Positions 34,729 through 43,750 of a DNA stretch of 62,687 bases are shown here, piece after piece. The stretch is from Paracoccus zeaxanthinifaciens ATCC 21588 (GTDB lineage: Bacteria; Pseudomonadota; Alphaproteobacteria; Rhodobacterales; Rhodobacteraceae). The stretch is taken from NCBI RefSeq assembly GCF_000420145.1, contig NZ_ATUJ01000017.1, positions 1 to 62,687 of the forward strand, in the 5' to 3' direction. Below the pieces are notes generated by a model, which did no database searches, had not been told where the DNA came from, and saw nothing but the letters and a program-made list of their open reading frames with translations. The stretch's first letter is position 1. Each line of letters starts with the position of its first letter. Made by a program: the position numbers and the translations under genes.

Positions 34729-35371
34729 TCGTCAGGGCCATCACCTGCGCAAGATGTGCGGCGGCAACGACCCCATCGACCAGCACCGCATCGGTGTCGC
34801 GGCCCAGTTCCGGGCGCAGGGCCGACATGCCCGCGCAGCCCAGCACGATGGCGCGCGCGCCGCCCCGCGCCGTGTCCGCGATCACGCGCGACAGGCGATC
34901 GCGGACCTGCGGGCCGCCCATCTCGACATCCAGCACGGGGATCCCGGATGCGACGACGGCCATGCAGGCATCCGCATGTCCATAGGCCGCGACATTGGCC
35001 CGGATCACGGGGACCGACACGTCAAGCGTCGTCACGATCCCGAAGCGCCCGCCATGCAGCGCGGCCAGCGCCATGGCGGCCTGACCGATGCCGATGACCG
35101 GGCAATGGGCCGCATCGCGCAGGCGGTCCAGCCCGGTATCGTCGAAGCAGCCGATGACGATGGCATCGACCGCGGCGGCCTGCGCCTTGGGCAGCAGCGC
35201 CATCAGGCCCGCGACGGCGGCGGCGCCATCCTCGGGGCCCTGGATCGCGGCCGGGCCGTCATGGTTCGTCCACCCCAGCAGCTCGGTGCCGGGCAGGGCG
35301 TTGCGGGCGACCTCGACCATGCTGTCGGTCATGGCCTGGGTCGAATTCGGGTTCAGGAACAGAAGCCGCAT
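34718..35371 (-). CDS. Asp/Glu/hydantoin racemase-family protein
   Basis: The 217-residue protein begins RLLFLNPNSTQAMTDSM, typical of hydantoin racemase and allantoin racemase. The two catalytic cysteines are Cys75 in IGCFDDTGL and Cys179 in LGCAGMS. These cofactor-free enzymes use the Cys pair to invert a stereocentre. It is the last gene of the ABC-amidohydrolase operon (24 bases after an ATPase), so a chiral cyclic ureide or amide substrate is plausible. ATG 35371 is preferred to the adjoining ATG 35374 because of AGG spacing. Confidence 0.85.
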   Translation of the reverse strand: MRLLFLNPNSTQAMTDSMVEVARNALPGTELLGWTNHDGPAAIQGPEDGAAAVAGLMALLPKAQAAAVDAIVIGCFDDTGLDRLRDAAHCPVIGIGQAAMALAALHGGRFGIVTTLDVSVPVIRANVAAYGHADACMAVVASGIPVLDVEMGGPQVRDRLSRVIADTARGGARAIVLGCAGMSALRPELGRDTDAVLVDGVVAAAHLAQVMALTIRD

Positions 35372-35395
35372 CATCGTGCCTGCCGCCCGCATCGC

Positions 35396-36370
35396 TCAGG
35401 GTGCATCGGCGGCGTCCCTTTCGGCGGCAAAACACGCGACGCGGCGGTCCAGCACCTCGGCGCGGCGCGTGGGGCGTTCGGTGCGGCAGCGGTCGAAGGC
35501 CAGCGGACAGCGCGGGTGGAAGCTGCAACCCGAGGGGGGCGACACGGGCGAGGGGACCTCTCCGCCCATGGCGGTGCGGTCGCGCTTGGGGGCCTCCAGA
35601 TCCGGGATCGTGTCCAGCAGCAGCCGCGTATAGGGGTGCAGCGGGCGCGCGAACAGGTCGGCGGTCGGCTGGATCTCGACGATGCGGCCCAGATACATCA
35701 CCGCGATGACATCGGCCATGTGCCGCACCACGCTGAGGTCGTGGCTGATGAACAGATAGGTCAGGCCCATCTCGTTCTGCAGCCGCTTCATGAGGTTCAG
35801 CACCTGCGCCTGCACCGACACGTCCAGCGCCGAGGTCGGCTCGTCGCAGACGAGGAACTCGGGCTCGCCGGCCAGGGCCCGCGCGATCGAGATGCGCTGA
35901 CGCTGCCCGCCCGAGAATTCATGCGGGAATTTCGACCCGTCCGCCGCCGAAAGCCCCACGATCTGCAGCAGCTCGTCCACGCGGGCGTTGACGGCGGCAT
36001 CGGGCGTGTCGGGGCGCAGGGTGCGCAGCGGCTCGGCGATGATGCGGCCCACGCGCCAGCGCGGGTTGAGGCTGGCAAAGGGGTCCTGGAAGATCATCTG
36101 CAGCCGGTCGCAGTCGCCGTGGAACCGGATGCTGCCGCCGGACGGCGCGTGAAGGCCGGTGACCAGCTTGGCGATGGTGCTCTTGCCGCAGCCGCTCTCG
36201 CCCACCAGGGCAAGGGTCTGGCCACGCTGGATGACGAAATCCACCCCGTCCACGGCATGCAGCGTCCGGCGGGGCTTGCGCTCGATCATGCGGTTCAGCC
36301 AGGGGGCCGACACGTCGAAGCGGCGTTCGAGGGCGTCCACCTCGAGGATGGCGTTCGGGCGGATGTTCAT
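35396..36370 (-). CDS. Dipeptide-type ABC transporter ATPase, DppF-like
   Basis: The 324-residue ATPase has Walker A GESGCGKST, FQDPFASLNPRWRVG, signature FSGGQRQRISIARAL, Walker B FLVCDEPTSALDVS and the C-terminal PPSGCSFHPRCP extension. It serves the importer encoded at 39979-43587. The ATG overlaps the stop of the upstream ATPase gene, so the pair is coupled. Confidence 0.93.
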   Translation of the reverse strand: MNIRPNAILEVDALERRFDVSAPWLNRMIERKPRRTLHAVDGVDFVIQRGQTLALVGESGCGKSTIAKLVTGLHAPSGGSIRFHGDCDRLQMIFQDPFASLNPRWRVGRIIAEPLRTLRPDTPDAAVNARVDELLQIVGLSAADGSKFPHEFSGGQRQRISIARALAGEPEFLVCDEPTSALDVSVQAQVLNLMKRLQNEMGLTYLFISHDLSVVRHMADVIAVMYLGRIVEIQPTADLFARPLHPYTRLLLDTIPDLEAPKRDRTAMGGEVPSPVSPPSGCSFHPRCPLAFDRCRTERPTRRAEVLDRRVACFAAERDAADAP

Positions 36371-37359
36371 GCGGCTTCTCCGTGATCGACAGTGCCGGTG
36401 CGGGGCAGCCAGCAGGCGGCGCCGGTGGAGGCCCCGGCGGGAATGCGCGGAACCTCGGCGCGGCAGCGGGGGCCGGCATGGGCGCAGCGCGGGTTGAAGG
36501 CGCAGCCCTGCGGGATCGCGTTCAGGCGGGGCATCGCGCCGGGGATCATCTGCAGTTCCTCGACATCCTTGCGCAGCGACGGGATCGAGCCCATCAGCCC
36601 CGCGGTATAGGGATGGCTGGGGCGGCGCACGACATCCTCGACGCTGCCGATTTCGGCCAGGCGGCCCGCATACATGACCGCCACGCGATCGGCGGTTTCC
36701 GCGATCACGCCCATGTCGTGCGTGACCAGCATCACCGCCGTCCCGCGTTCGCGGCAGAGACGCTTCAGCAGCGCGGTGATCTGGGCCTGGATCGACACGT
36801 CCAGCGCCGTCGTCGGCTCGTCCGCGACGATCAGCTCGGGTTCCGCGCAGAGCGCCAGCGCGATCACGATGCGCTGCCGCATCCCCCCCGAGAACTGGTG
36901 CGGATAGCTGTCGATCCGTTCCTCGACCGCGGGGATGCCAACCTCGCGCATCAGGTCCTTGGCGCGTTCGCGGGCCTGGTTCCGGTCCAGGTCGGTATGC
37001 AGGCGGATCGTCTCGACCAGCTGGTCGCCCACGCGGAACAGCGGGTTCAACGAGGTCAGCGGGTCCTGGAAGATCGCGCCGATGCGACGCCCGCGCACGG
37101 ATTGCATCGCGCGGTCGTCCAGGTCGTCGATCCGGTCGCCCGACAGGTGGATGCTGCCCGCGGCGATGCGGCCCGGCGGTTCCAGCAGGCCCAGGATCGA
37201 CATGCCGGTCATCGACTTGCCCGCGCCGGATTCCCCGACCATTCCCAGGATCTCTCCCCGGCGGATCTGCAACGAGATGTCGTCGACCGCGGTCAGCACG
37301 CCCTTGCGGGTTGGAAATTCGACGCGCAGGTTCCGCACGTCCAGGACGACATCGCTCAT
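36367..37359 (-). CDS. Dipeptide-type ABC transporter ATPase, DppD-like
   Basis: The 330-residue ATPase has Walker A GESGAGKSM, IFQDPLTSLNPLFRVG, signature FSGGMRQRIVIALAL, Walker [15 protein letters not shown] and the C-terminal QGCAFNPRC oligopeptide-ATPase extension. The open frame runs far upstream but the family start is MSDVVLDVRNLRVEFP at ATG 37359. The start overlaps the stop of the amidohydrolase gene (37356), so transport and enzyme genes are translationally linked. Confidence 0.93.
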   Translation of the reverse strand: MSDVVLDVRNLRVEFPTRKGVLTAVDDISLQIRRGEILGMVGESGAGKSMTGMSILGLLEPPGRIAAGSIHLSGDRIDDLDDRAMQSVRGRRIGAIFQDPLTSLNPLFRVGDQLVETIRLHTDLDRNQARERAKDLMREVGIPAVEERIDSYPHQFSGGMRQRIVIALALCAEPELIVADEPTTALDVSIQAQITALLKRLCRERGTAVMLVTHDMGVIAETADRVAVMYAGRLAEIGSVEDVVRRPSHPYTAGLMGSIPSLRKDVEELQMIPGAMPRLNAIPQGCAFNPRCAHAGPRCRAEVPRIPAGASTGAACWLPRTGTVDHGEAA

Positions 37360-38792
37360 GGGGCGACCCTCTCGTAGCTGGGGGTGAAGATTTCGCCGAC
37401 TGGCGGGTGGCCGACCGTCCGGTCGGGATAGCGGGCGATCAGCCCGTCGAACTGCGCCTGGGCGCGGGCCGCGTCGGCGCGGGCGTCGATGCCGGGGATG
37501 ACGCCGCCCGCCATCACGTGGCGGCCGTCGATGAAGACATCCCGCACGTCCCGACCGGAACCCGAGGTCATCAGCGTCTGCACCGGATCGGGGGTGCACA
37601 GCGCACCGCGCAGGTCGATGACCGCGATATCGGCCTTGGCGCCCGGCTCGATCCGGCCCAGATCGTCGCGGCCCAGGGCCCGCGCGCCGCCAAGCGTGGC
37701 CGCGTCGAACATCTCTTCGGACCTGATCGCGGTGCCGCCCGCCGCGATGCGGGCGGTCATCATGCCGATCTGCATGTTTAGGATCATGTCGGCAGGGTGG
37801 GTGTCGGTGCCCAGCCCGATATTGATCCCACGCGTGCGGCACGAGGGGAAACTGTCCAGCAACCCGCCATGCCGCGCGGCGACCAGCGGGCAATGGACCA
37901 GCGACGCGCCCGCACCGGCGATCAGGTCGAATTCCGCCTCTGTCGCATGGGTGCCGTGGGGCAGCAGCCAGTTCCCGCGCAGCGCGCCGATGCCGTGCAG
38001 CCACTCGATCGGGCCGCAGCCATGCTGTTCGCGGACCAGCCGCAGCTCGGTCGGGGACTGGGCGCAATGCTGGCGGACCGGGGCGCCCATCTCGTGGGCG
38101 ATGTCGGCAGTGCGGCGCAGCAGGTCGGCGGTGCAGGTCTCGATCCGGTCGGGGGCGAACATCGCGCGCACCAGACCGCCCGCCGCGCCGTCGATGCGGG
38201 CGGCGAATTCGGCGGCATCCGACAGGCCGGCCATGCCGCGCGCCTCGTCGAAGACGGCGCGGATATTGCCCTGGTCATCCGTCACCTGCCCGCCCGTGCG
38301 ATAGGCCGGTCCCAGGTAGACGCGCAGCCCCAGATCGGCGGCGGCCCCGGCGGCCGCGTCGAATTCGGCCACCGTCTCGGCCCATTCGCGATAGAACAGC
38401 GAGGCGATGGGCAGCGCGGTCGTGATGCCGTTGCGGATCAGCTGCGCGAAGGCGTGGCGCTTCTGGAATGCCAGTTCCTCGGGGGAATACATCTCGTAGG
38501 GGCCGCGCGCGAGATAGGTTTCGGGCCAGACGCGGCCCTTGCGCCATGCGGGCCAGTTGTCGAACCCCAGGATCGTCGTGTCGAGATCGGACAGCGCATC
38601 CAGATCGACGAAACCCGGCGAGATCACGGCCTCGCCATAGTCGATGCGGCGGGCGACCTCGCCCTCGAACCCGCGACCGACATGCAACACGCGGTCGCCC
38701 TCGATCACGACCTGCGCGTTCTCGTGGACGACATGGCGCCCGTCGCGATGGCCGATGACCCAACGGGCCTGCAGAAGCGTGCGGTCCGCCAT
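37356..38792 (-). CDS. Amidohydrolase-superfamily protein lacking the HxH motif
   Basis: The 478-residue protein is an AtzA/TrzA/SAH-deaminase-type amidohydrolase by length and C-terminal half: PVRQHCAQSPTE (metal His), LPHGTHATEAEFDLI, LVHCPLVAARHG and the metal Asp in IGLGTDTHPADM are kept. However, at the end of the first strand, where PGFVDxHxH is usual, it reads PGFVDLDALSDLDT. The two N-terminal metal-binding histidines are therefore missing. Either the metal site is built differently or the protein is a subfamily with altered chemistry. It overlaps both neighbours and belongs to the ABC operon. Confidence 0.85.
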   Translation of the reverse strand: MADRTLLQARWVIGHRDGRHVVHENAQVVIEGDRVLHVGRGFEGEVARRIDYGEAVISPGFVDLDALSDLDTTILGFDNWPAWRKGRVWPETYLARGPYEMYSPEELAFQKRHAFAQLIRNGITTALPIASLFYREWAETVAEFDAAAGAAADLGLRVYLGPAYRTGGQVTDDQGNIRAVFDEARGMAGLSDAAEFAARIDGAAGGLVRAMFAPDRIETCTADLLRRTADIAHEMGAPVRQHCAQSPTELRLVREQHGCGPIEWLHGIGALRGNWLLPHGTHATEAEFDLIAGAGASLVHCPLVAARHGGLLDSFPSCRTRGINIGLGTDTHPADMILNMQIGMMTARIAAGGTAIRSEEMFDAATLGGARALGRDDLGRIEPGAKADIAVIDLRGALCTPDPVQTLMTSGSGRDVRDVFIDGRHVMAGGVIPGIDARADAARAQAQFDGLIARYPDRTVGHPPVGEIFTPSYERVAP

Positions 38793-39973
38793 CAGGGTGC
38801 CTCGATCACGCAGGTGCCGTCGCGGGCGATGACGTTGCCGCCCTTCAGGACCAGCTTGCGCGGGGTGTGGGTCACGACGGCCTCGGCCAGCGTCTCTCCG
38901 CCGATCAGGACGCAGTCGGCGCGGCAGCCGGGTTCCAGGCCATAGCCCTCGGCCCCCATGATCGCGGCCCCGCCGCGGGTACAGATGTCCAGCGCCAGCT
39001 CGACCTCGTCGTCGCGGCGCAGGTTGTTGCGCATGCCGATCTGCATGGCCTTTTCCAGCATGTCGGAATTGCCATAGGGGCCCCAGGTGTCGCGGATCCC
39101 GTCGCAGCCCGCGCCGGTCAGGATGCCCATCGCATGCAGTTCCTTGACCGCCGGGACGGGGGCCGATGCGGGGGCGGTGGTCAGGATATGGATGCGGTTC
39201 CGCGCCAGCCTTTCCTGCAGGGCGGCGACCTGCGCGCGATCCGGTGCGCCCAAGCAGAACGCATGGGACATCGACACCAGCCCCTGCATGCCCGAAGCCT
39301 CGGTCCGGTCGATGATCTCCTCCATCGAGAACCAGCCAAGGGCATCGCGTTCATGCAGGTGGATGTCGATGGGCTTGCCGTGCTTCTGGGCAAGGTCGAA
39401 GACGGTATCCAGATGCCCCTTGGGGTCGTGCTCCATCCCGCAGGGGTCGATCCCGCCCACCAGGTCCGCGCCCATGGCCAGCGCCTCGTCCATCAGCTCG
39501 GCCGTGCCGGGGCGGGTCATCATGCCAGATTGCGGAAAGGCCACGATCTGGATGTCCACCATCCCGGCCAGCTTCTCGCGCGTGGCCATCACGCCCTCGA
39601 TCCCGGCCAGGCCGTGATGGGTGTCCACATCCACGTGGCTGCGGATATGCGTGCAGCCATGCGACATCGCCAGGATCGCGTGGCGTTCGCTCTGGATGCG
39701 CGGATCCAGTCCGAGCGAGACCTTCACCTCGCGCTCGTTGTCGATCTTGTCGATCAGGCGGGGGCCGACCTCGTTGCGGTACCAGGGCAGGCCCAGCAGC
39801 GACTTGTCCAGATGTGTATGCGCCTCGACCAGGCCGGGGATCAGGATGCTGCCGCCGCAATCGATCACCTGCGCATCGGCGGGCGCCGCCGCGACGAAGC
39901 GGCCATCCGCGACATGAAGGTCGGTGGCGGGGCCGCCCATCGGGCGGACGTTCTTGAGGGTCTTGCTGGTCAC
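38792..39973 (-). CDS. Cytosine deaminase/AtzC-like amidohydrolase
   Basis: The 393-residue protein has a complete metal site of the CodA/AtzC branch: EAHTHLDKS (HxH), HIRSHVDVDTHHG, IDIHLHERD, SMSHAFCLG and GCDGIRDTWG (metal Asp). Such enzymes deaminate or hydrolyse cyclic amidines and ureides such as cytosine or N-isopropylammelide. The start is a GTG; 39973 (VTSKTL) is chosen, but GTG 39982, overlapping the permease stop, is also possible. It is followed by the odd amidohydrolase with overlapping codons, suggesting sequential steps on the imported compound. Confidence 0.86.
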   Translation of the reverse strand: MTSKTLKNVRPMGGPATDLHVADGRFVAAAPADAQVIDCGGSILIPGLVEAHTHLDKSLLGLPWYRNEVGPRLIDKIDNEREVKVSLGLDPRIQSERHAILAMSHGCTHIRSHVDVDTHHGLAGIEGVMATREKLAGMVDIQIVAFPQSGMMTRPGTAELMDEALAMGADLVGGIDPCGMEHDPKGHLDTVFDLAQKHGKPIDIHLHERDALGWFSMEEIIDRTEASGMQGLVSMSHAFCLGAPDRAQVAALQERLARNRIHILTTAPASAPVPAVKELHAMGILTGAGCDGIRDTWGPYGNSDMLEKAMQIGMRNNLRRDDEVELALDICTRGGAAIMGAEGYGLEPGCRADCVLIGGETLAEAVVTHTPRKLVLKGGNVIARDGTCVIEAP

Positions 39974-39978
39974 TTGGA

Positions 39979-40947
39979 TCACCGCAGTTTGGGGTTGAGC
40001 GCGTCGCGCAGCCAGTCCCCGATCATGTTGACCGACAGGACGATGAGGCAGAGCTGGATGGACGGGAACACGACGATCCACCACAGCCCGGAGAACAGGT
40101 ACTGGTTGCCGATCCGGATCAGCGTGCCCAGGCTGGGCTGATCGGGGGGCATGCCGACGCCCAGGAAGGACAGCGTGGCCTCGGACAGGATCGCCAGCCC
40201 GAAATTCAGCGTGGCGGCCACCATGATGGGCGTCAGGCAGTTCGGCAGGATGTGGTGCAGCATGATGCGCCAGGGGCGGACGCGGATCAGCTTGGCAGCC
40301 TGCACGTATTCCTTGCGGGCCTCGACCATGGCCGATGCGCGCACGGTGCGGGCGTATTGCACCCAGGACGGCACCGCGATCGCCATGATCAGGATGGGGG
40401 CCGCCAGCACGTCCTTCAGGCCCGTCGGCAGCGAAGCCGTGGCGATGGCCGTGATCAGGATCGCGATCAGGATGAAGGGCATGGACAGCAGCACGTCGCC
40501 CACGCGCATGATCACGTTGTCCACCCAGCCGCCGAAATACCCCGCGACCAGCCCGAGCGTCAGCCCGATCGCCAGTGCCACGATGACCGAGGCGAACCCG
40601 ATGATCAGCGAGATGCGCGAGCCATAGAGAACCGCCGACAGGATGTCGCGCCCCTGCGTATCGGTCCCCAGCACATAGGGCCACTGCCCTTCGGCGTTCC
40701 AGATCGGCGGGATCTCCGAGTTCCACAGCTCCAGCGCGGCAAGGTCGTAGGGGTTCTGCGGCGTGATGAGCGGCGCTAGGAAGGCGGTCGCGGCGACGAT
40801 CGCCAGCAGGATCGCCGCAAAGACCGCCGAGGGATGCGCGCGGAAGGAATGCCACAGGTCGCTGTCGCGCATGCGCTGCAGGCGTCCGGGCAGGGGCGCG
40901 GCCGGGGCGGGGGTGGTATCGGCGGGAAGGGTAACGGTCTTTTCCAT
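39979..40947 (-). CDS. Dipeptide-type ABC transporter permease, DppC-like
   Basis: The 322-residue protein has a cytoplasmic N-terminal stretch rich in Pro/Ala, then about six membrane helices. It shows the DppC signature LGTDTQGRDILSAVLYGSR, EAA-loop segment AAKLIRVRPWRIMLHHILPN and EATLSFLGVGMPPDQPSLG. It pairs with the upstream DppB-like gene (14-base gap). GGAGG precedes the ATG. Confidence 0.93.
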   Translation of the reverse strand: MEKTVTLPADTTPAPAAPLPGRLQRMRDSDLWHSFRAHPSAVFAAILLAIVAATAFLAPLITPQNPYDLAALELWNSEIPPIWNAEGQWPYVLGTDTQGRDILSAVLYGSRISLIIGFASVIVALAIGLTLGLVAGYFGGWVDNVIMRVGDVLLSMPFILIAILITAIATASLPTGLKDVLAAPILIMAIAVPSWVQYARTVRASAMVEARKEYVQAAKLIRVRPWRIMLHHILPNCLTPIMVAATLNFGLAILSEATLSFLGVGMPPDQPSLGTLIRIGNQYLFSGLWWIVVFPSIQLCLIVLSVNMIGDWLRDALNPKLR

Positions 40948-40961
40948 CGGGGCCTCCGGGC

Positions 40962-41945
40962 TCAGCCTTTTCCGCGTGCGCTGTCGTCGCGCAGGCGCGG
41001 ATCGACCCAGGCATAGGTGATGTCGACAAGGGTGTTCAGGGCGACGAAGATGAACGAGACGATCAGCAGGTACGCCGCCATCACCGGCAGATCGACGAAG
41101 GTCACTGCCTGGATGAACAGCATCCCCATGCCTGGCCACTGGAAGACCGTTTCGGTCACCAGCGCGAAGGCGATCAGGTTGCCGATCTGCATGCCGGTCA
41201 GGGTGATGACGGGCATCAGGCAGTTGCGCAGCGCGTGGCGCCAATGCACCCGGCGGGCGGGCACGCCGCGCGCGCGCGCGAACTTGATATAGTCGGCGCG
41301 CAGCGTCTCCAGCATCTCGGCGCGGACCAGCCGCATCACCAGCGTCACCTGGAAGGTCGAGAGCGAGATCGCCGGCAGAAGCAGCGCTGCCCGCCCCGAT
41401 GGCGTCAGCAGCCCCGTGGACCACCAGCCGATATCGACCGTCTCGCCGCGTCCGAAGGCGGGCAGCCAGCCAAGCGTCACCGAAAAGGCCAGGATCAGCA
41501 TGATCCCCACGACGAAGCTGGGCAGCGAGACCCCGACGATTGACCCCAGCTGCAGCATGTTCGCAAGCTTGCTGTCGCGATATATCGCCGTGACGACGCC
41601 CGCCGGAATGCCCACCACCAACGAGATCAGCGTGGCCACCAGCACCAGTTCCAGCGTGGCCGGGAAGCGTTCCTGGATCAGCACCATAACGTCCTGCTGG
41701 TTGCGGTACGAGATCCCGAAATCGCCCTGCACCGCGTTCGTGACGAAGCGGGTGTACTGGGTCAGGAACCCGTCGTTCAGGCCCAGCCTCTCTCTCAGGT
41801 CGATGCGGTCCTGCAGGGTGGCCTGCTCGTTGACCATCATCTCGACCGGGTCGCCGAAGAAGCGGAAGATGACGAAGGCCAGCAGCGCCACCGCCAGCAT
41901 GACAAAGACCGCGTTGGCGGTACGCTTGAGAAGGAAAGCTAGCAT
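40962..41945 (-). CDS. Dipeptide-type ABC transporter permease, DppB-like
   Basis: The 327-residue membrane protein starts AFLLKRTANAVFVMLAVALL. It has the long periplasmic segment after the first helix, the EAA loop FARARGVPARRVHWRHALRN near 215 and TVFQWPGMGMLFIQAV near 262, as in DppB. GGAGCC lies before ATG 41945. It forms the channel with the next gene and follows the binding-protein gene by 64 bases. Confidence 0.93.
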   Translation of the reverse strand: MLAFLLKRTANAVFVMLAVALLAFVIFRFFGDPVEMMVNEQATLQDRIDLRERLGLNDGFLTQYTRFVTNAVQGDFGISYRNQQDVMVLIQERFPATLELVLVATLISLVVGIPAGVVTAIYRDSKLANMLQLGSIVGVSLPSFVVGIMLILAFSVTLGWLPAFGRGETVDIGWWSTGLLTPSGRAALLLPAISLSTFQVTLVMRLVRAEMLETLRADYIKFARARGVPARRVHWRHALRNCLMPVITLTGMQIGNLIAFALVTETVFQWPGMGMLFIQAVTFVDLPVMAAYLLIVSFIFVALNTLVDITYAWVDPRLRDDSARGKG

Positions 41946-42009
41946 CGCAGGCTCCGATCGGGTGGACAGCGTGCCGGACCGCCCGCAGGGGGCGATCCGG
42001 CGAGGGGCG

Positions 42010-43587
42010 TCAGGATTCCCCGCCCATGCGGGCGAACCACAGGCGCGGCTTGGCATCGGGGAACAGCGGCATCTCGGCCACGTCCTGCGTCACGGCCCAG
42101 GCCATCGGCTGCTGGTGCAGCGGGATCATGATGACCTCGTCCTTGACGATCTGCAGCGCCTGCGTCTGCAGCGCCAGTCGCGCCTCGACGTCCAGCTCCT
42201 GCCCAGCCTCGTCGACCAGCGCGTCCAGTTCGGGATAGGACCAGCCGCCCCAGTTGAAGACCCCGGCATTGCCGTCCTTGGAATGGAAGATCTGCAGAAG
42301 CGGCGAGTAGCTGTCCAGCAGCGGCAGCGTCGCCCAGCCGAGCGTGTAGATATCGGTCTTGGCATTGGTCCGCTTGGGCGACTGCACGGCGCGGGGGGCG
42401 ACATCCAGCTTGGGCGCAAGTCCGATGCGGCTCCACATCGAGGCGATGGCCTGGCAGAACTGCTCCTCGTTCACCAGCCCGTCGCTGAGGCAGTTGAACT
42501 CGAATTCCAGCCCTTTGGGGACGCCGGCCTCGGCCAGGATCGCCTTGGCGGCATCGGGATCGTGGACGGGCAGGACGTCCAGTTCCTCGACATAGCCGGG
42601 GATCTGCGGCGCGACGGTCGCCCCGGCGGTGCGTGACTTGCCGCGCATCACCTTCTGCTGGATCAGGTCCAGGTCGATGGCCTGGTACAGCGCCTCGCGG
42701 ACGGCCTTGTCGCGGAAGGGGTTCGGCTCTCCGGTGGTCAGCGTCTCGCGGAAGGGGAAGCCGATCATGACGGTGCGCAGATCGACGCCTTCCAGCACCT
42801 CGACCTCGGGCGCGGCCTCGAGGCGCGGCAGATCCTGGACGGGCGCATCGTTGGTGAAGTCGATCTCGCCCGACAGCAGGGCGGCGACGCGGGTGGCGGC
42901 CGAATTGACGGGCGTCAGCTCGATCCGGTCGAGATTGTGCTGCGCCTCGTCCCACCAGTCGGGATTGGCCACGAAGACCGTCCTGGCATCGGGCTGGCGG
43001 CTTTCGACGATGAAGGGGCCGGTGCCGTTCGCGTTGTAGGTGGCGTACCCTTCCGTCCCCGCGCCCACGTCGGTCGGCAGCAGGGCGTCGTTCTCGGTCA
43101 GCCATTCGGCGTCGAAGATGTGGATGTTGGTCAGGTCGTTCAGCAGCAGCGGATAGGTGCCGTTCAGCGTGATGTCGACGGTGTGGTCGTCCACCACCGC
43201 CGCGCTGACATAGGCGGGCAGGTTGCCCTTCAGCGGCGAGGTCTCGTGGCTGACGCGGGTCAGCGATGCGACGACATCCTCGGCGGTGAAGGGGTTGCCG
43301 TTGTGGAAGGTCACGCCCTGGCGCAGCTTGAAGCGCCAGGTGATCTGGTCGTCCAGGATCTCCCAGCTTTCGGCAAGGGCGGGCTCGATCTTCAGGTCGC
43401 GGTCATAGCGGACAAGCCCTTCATAGACGTGGTTCAGCACGTTGATCGTGAAGCTGTCGCCGAAGGAATAGGGGTCCAGCGATCCGATATCGCGGTTCGC
43501 CCCCCATTTCAGCACGTTCTCGGCCTGTGCGGTGCCCGTCAGCGCGACAACTGCCGCCGAGGCGAGCATGAGATGGCGTAGTTTCAT
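42010..43587 (-). CDS. Dipeptide-type ABC transporter, solute-binding protein
   Basis: The 525-residue product has a Sec signal peptide (KLRHLMLASAAVVALTGTAQA) and the SBP_bac_5 fold: NRDIGSLDPYSFGDSFT, FKLRQGVTFHNGNPFTAEDV and NANGTGPFIVESR. It is the first gene of a leftward operon (SBP, two permeases, two amidohydrolases, two ATPases, racemase). The neighbouring enzymes suggest a ligand with cyclic amide or ureide bonds rather than an ordinary peptide. The operon is divergent from a GntR regulator with several repeated motifs in between. Confidence 0.93.
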   Translation of the reverse strand: MKLRHLMLASAAVVALTGTAQAENVLKWGANRDIGSLDPYSFGDSFTINVLNHVYEGLVRYDRDLKIEPALAESWEILDDQITWRFKLRQGVTFHNGNPFTAEDVVASLTRVSHETSPLKGNLPAYVSAAVVDDHTVDITLNGTYPLLLNDLTNIHIFDAEWLTENDALLPTDVGAGTEGYATYNANGTGPFIVESRQPDARTVFVANPDWWDEAQHNLDRIELTPVNSAATRVAALLSGEIDFTNDAPVQDLPRLEAAPEVEVLEGVDLRTVMIGFPFRETLTTGEPNPFRDKAVREALYQAIDLDLIQQKVMRGKSRTAGATVAPQIPGYVEELDVLPVHDPDAAKAILAEAGVPKGLEFEFNCLSDGLVNEEQFCQAIASMWSRIGLAPKLDVAPRAVQSPKRTNAKTDIYTLGWATLPLLDSYSPLLQIFHSKDGNAGVFNWGGWSYPELDALVDEAGQELDVEARLALQTQALQIVKDEVIMIPLHQQPMAWAVTQDVAEMPLFPDAKPRLWFARMGGES

Positions 43588-43636
43588 GTCCTGGTCCCTT
43601 TCCAACTGGATTGCATCACGGAATCGGCAAAATTGG

Positions 43637-43712
43637 ATACGATGCATCTTGGGTGGCACAGCGGATGCGATGTGGCAAGCAAATTGTATCCGATTGACGG
43701 ATGCAATCGTAT
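43637..43712. promoter_or_regulatory. Candidate GntR operators
   Basis: ATACGATGCATC at 43637-43648 and, inverted, GATGCAATCGTAT at 43700-43712 are versions of one element. Related TTGGATAC, TTGTATCC and GGATTGCATC sequences recur between 43607 and 43700. The cluster sits between the binding-protein gene and the divergent GntR gene, where the regulator should act on both promoters. Confidence 0.5.
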
Positions 43713-43750
43713 GCGCTAGCGATTGTGCAAAGCAGACAGGCAAACGGAAC

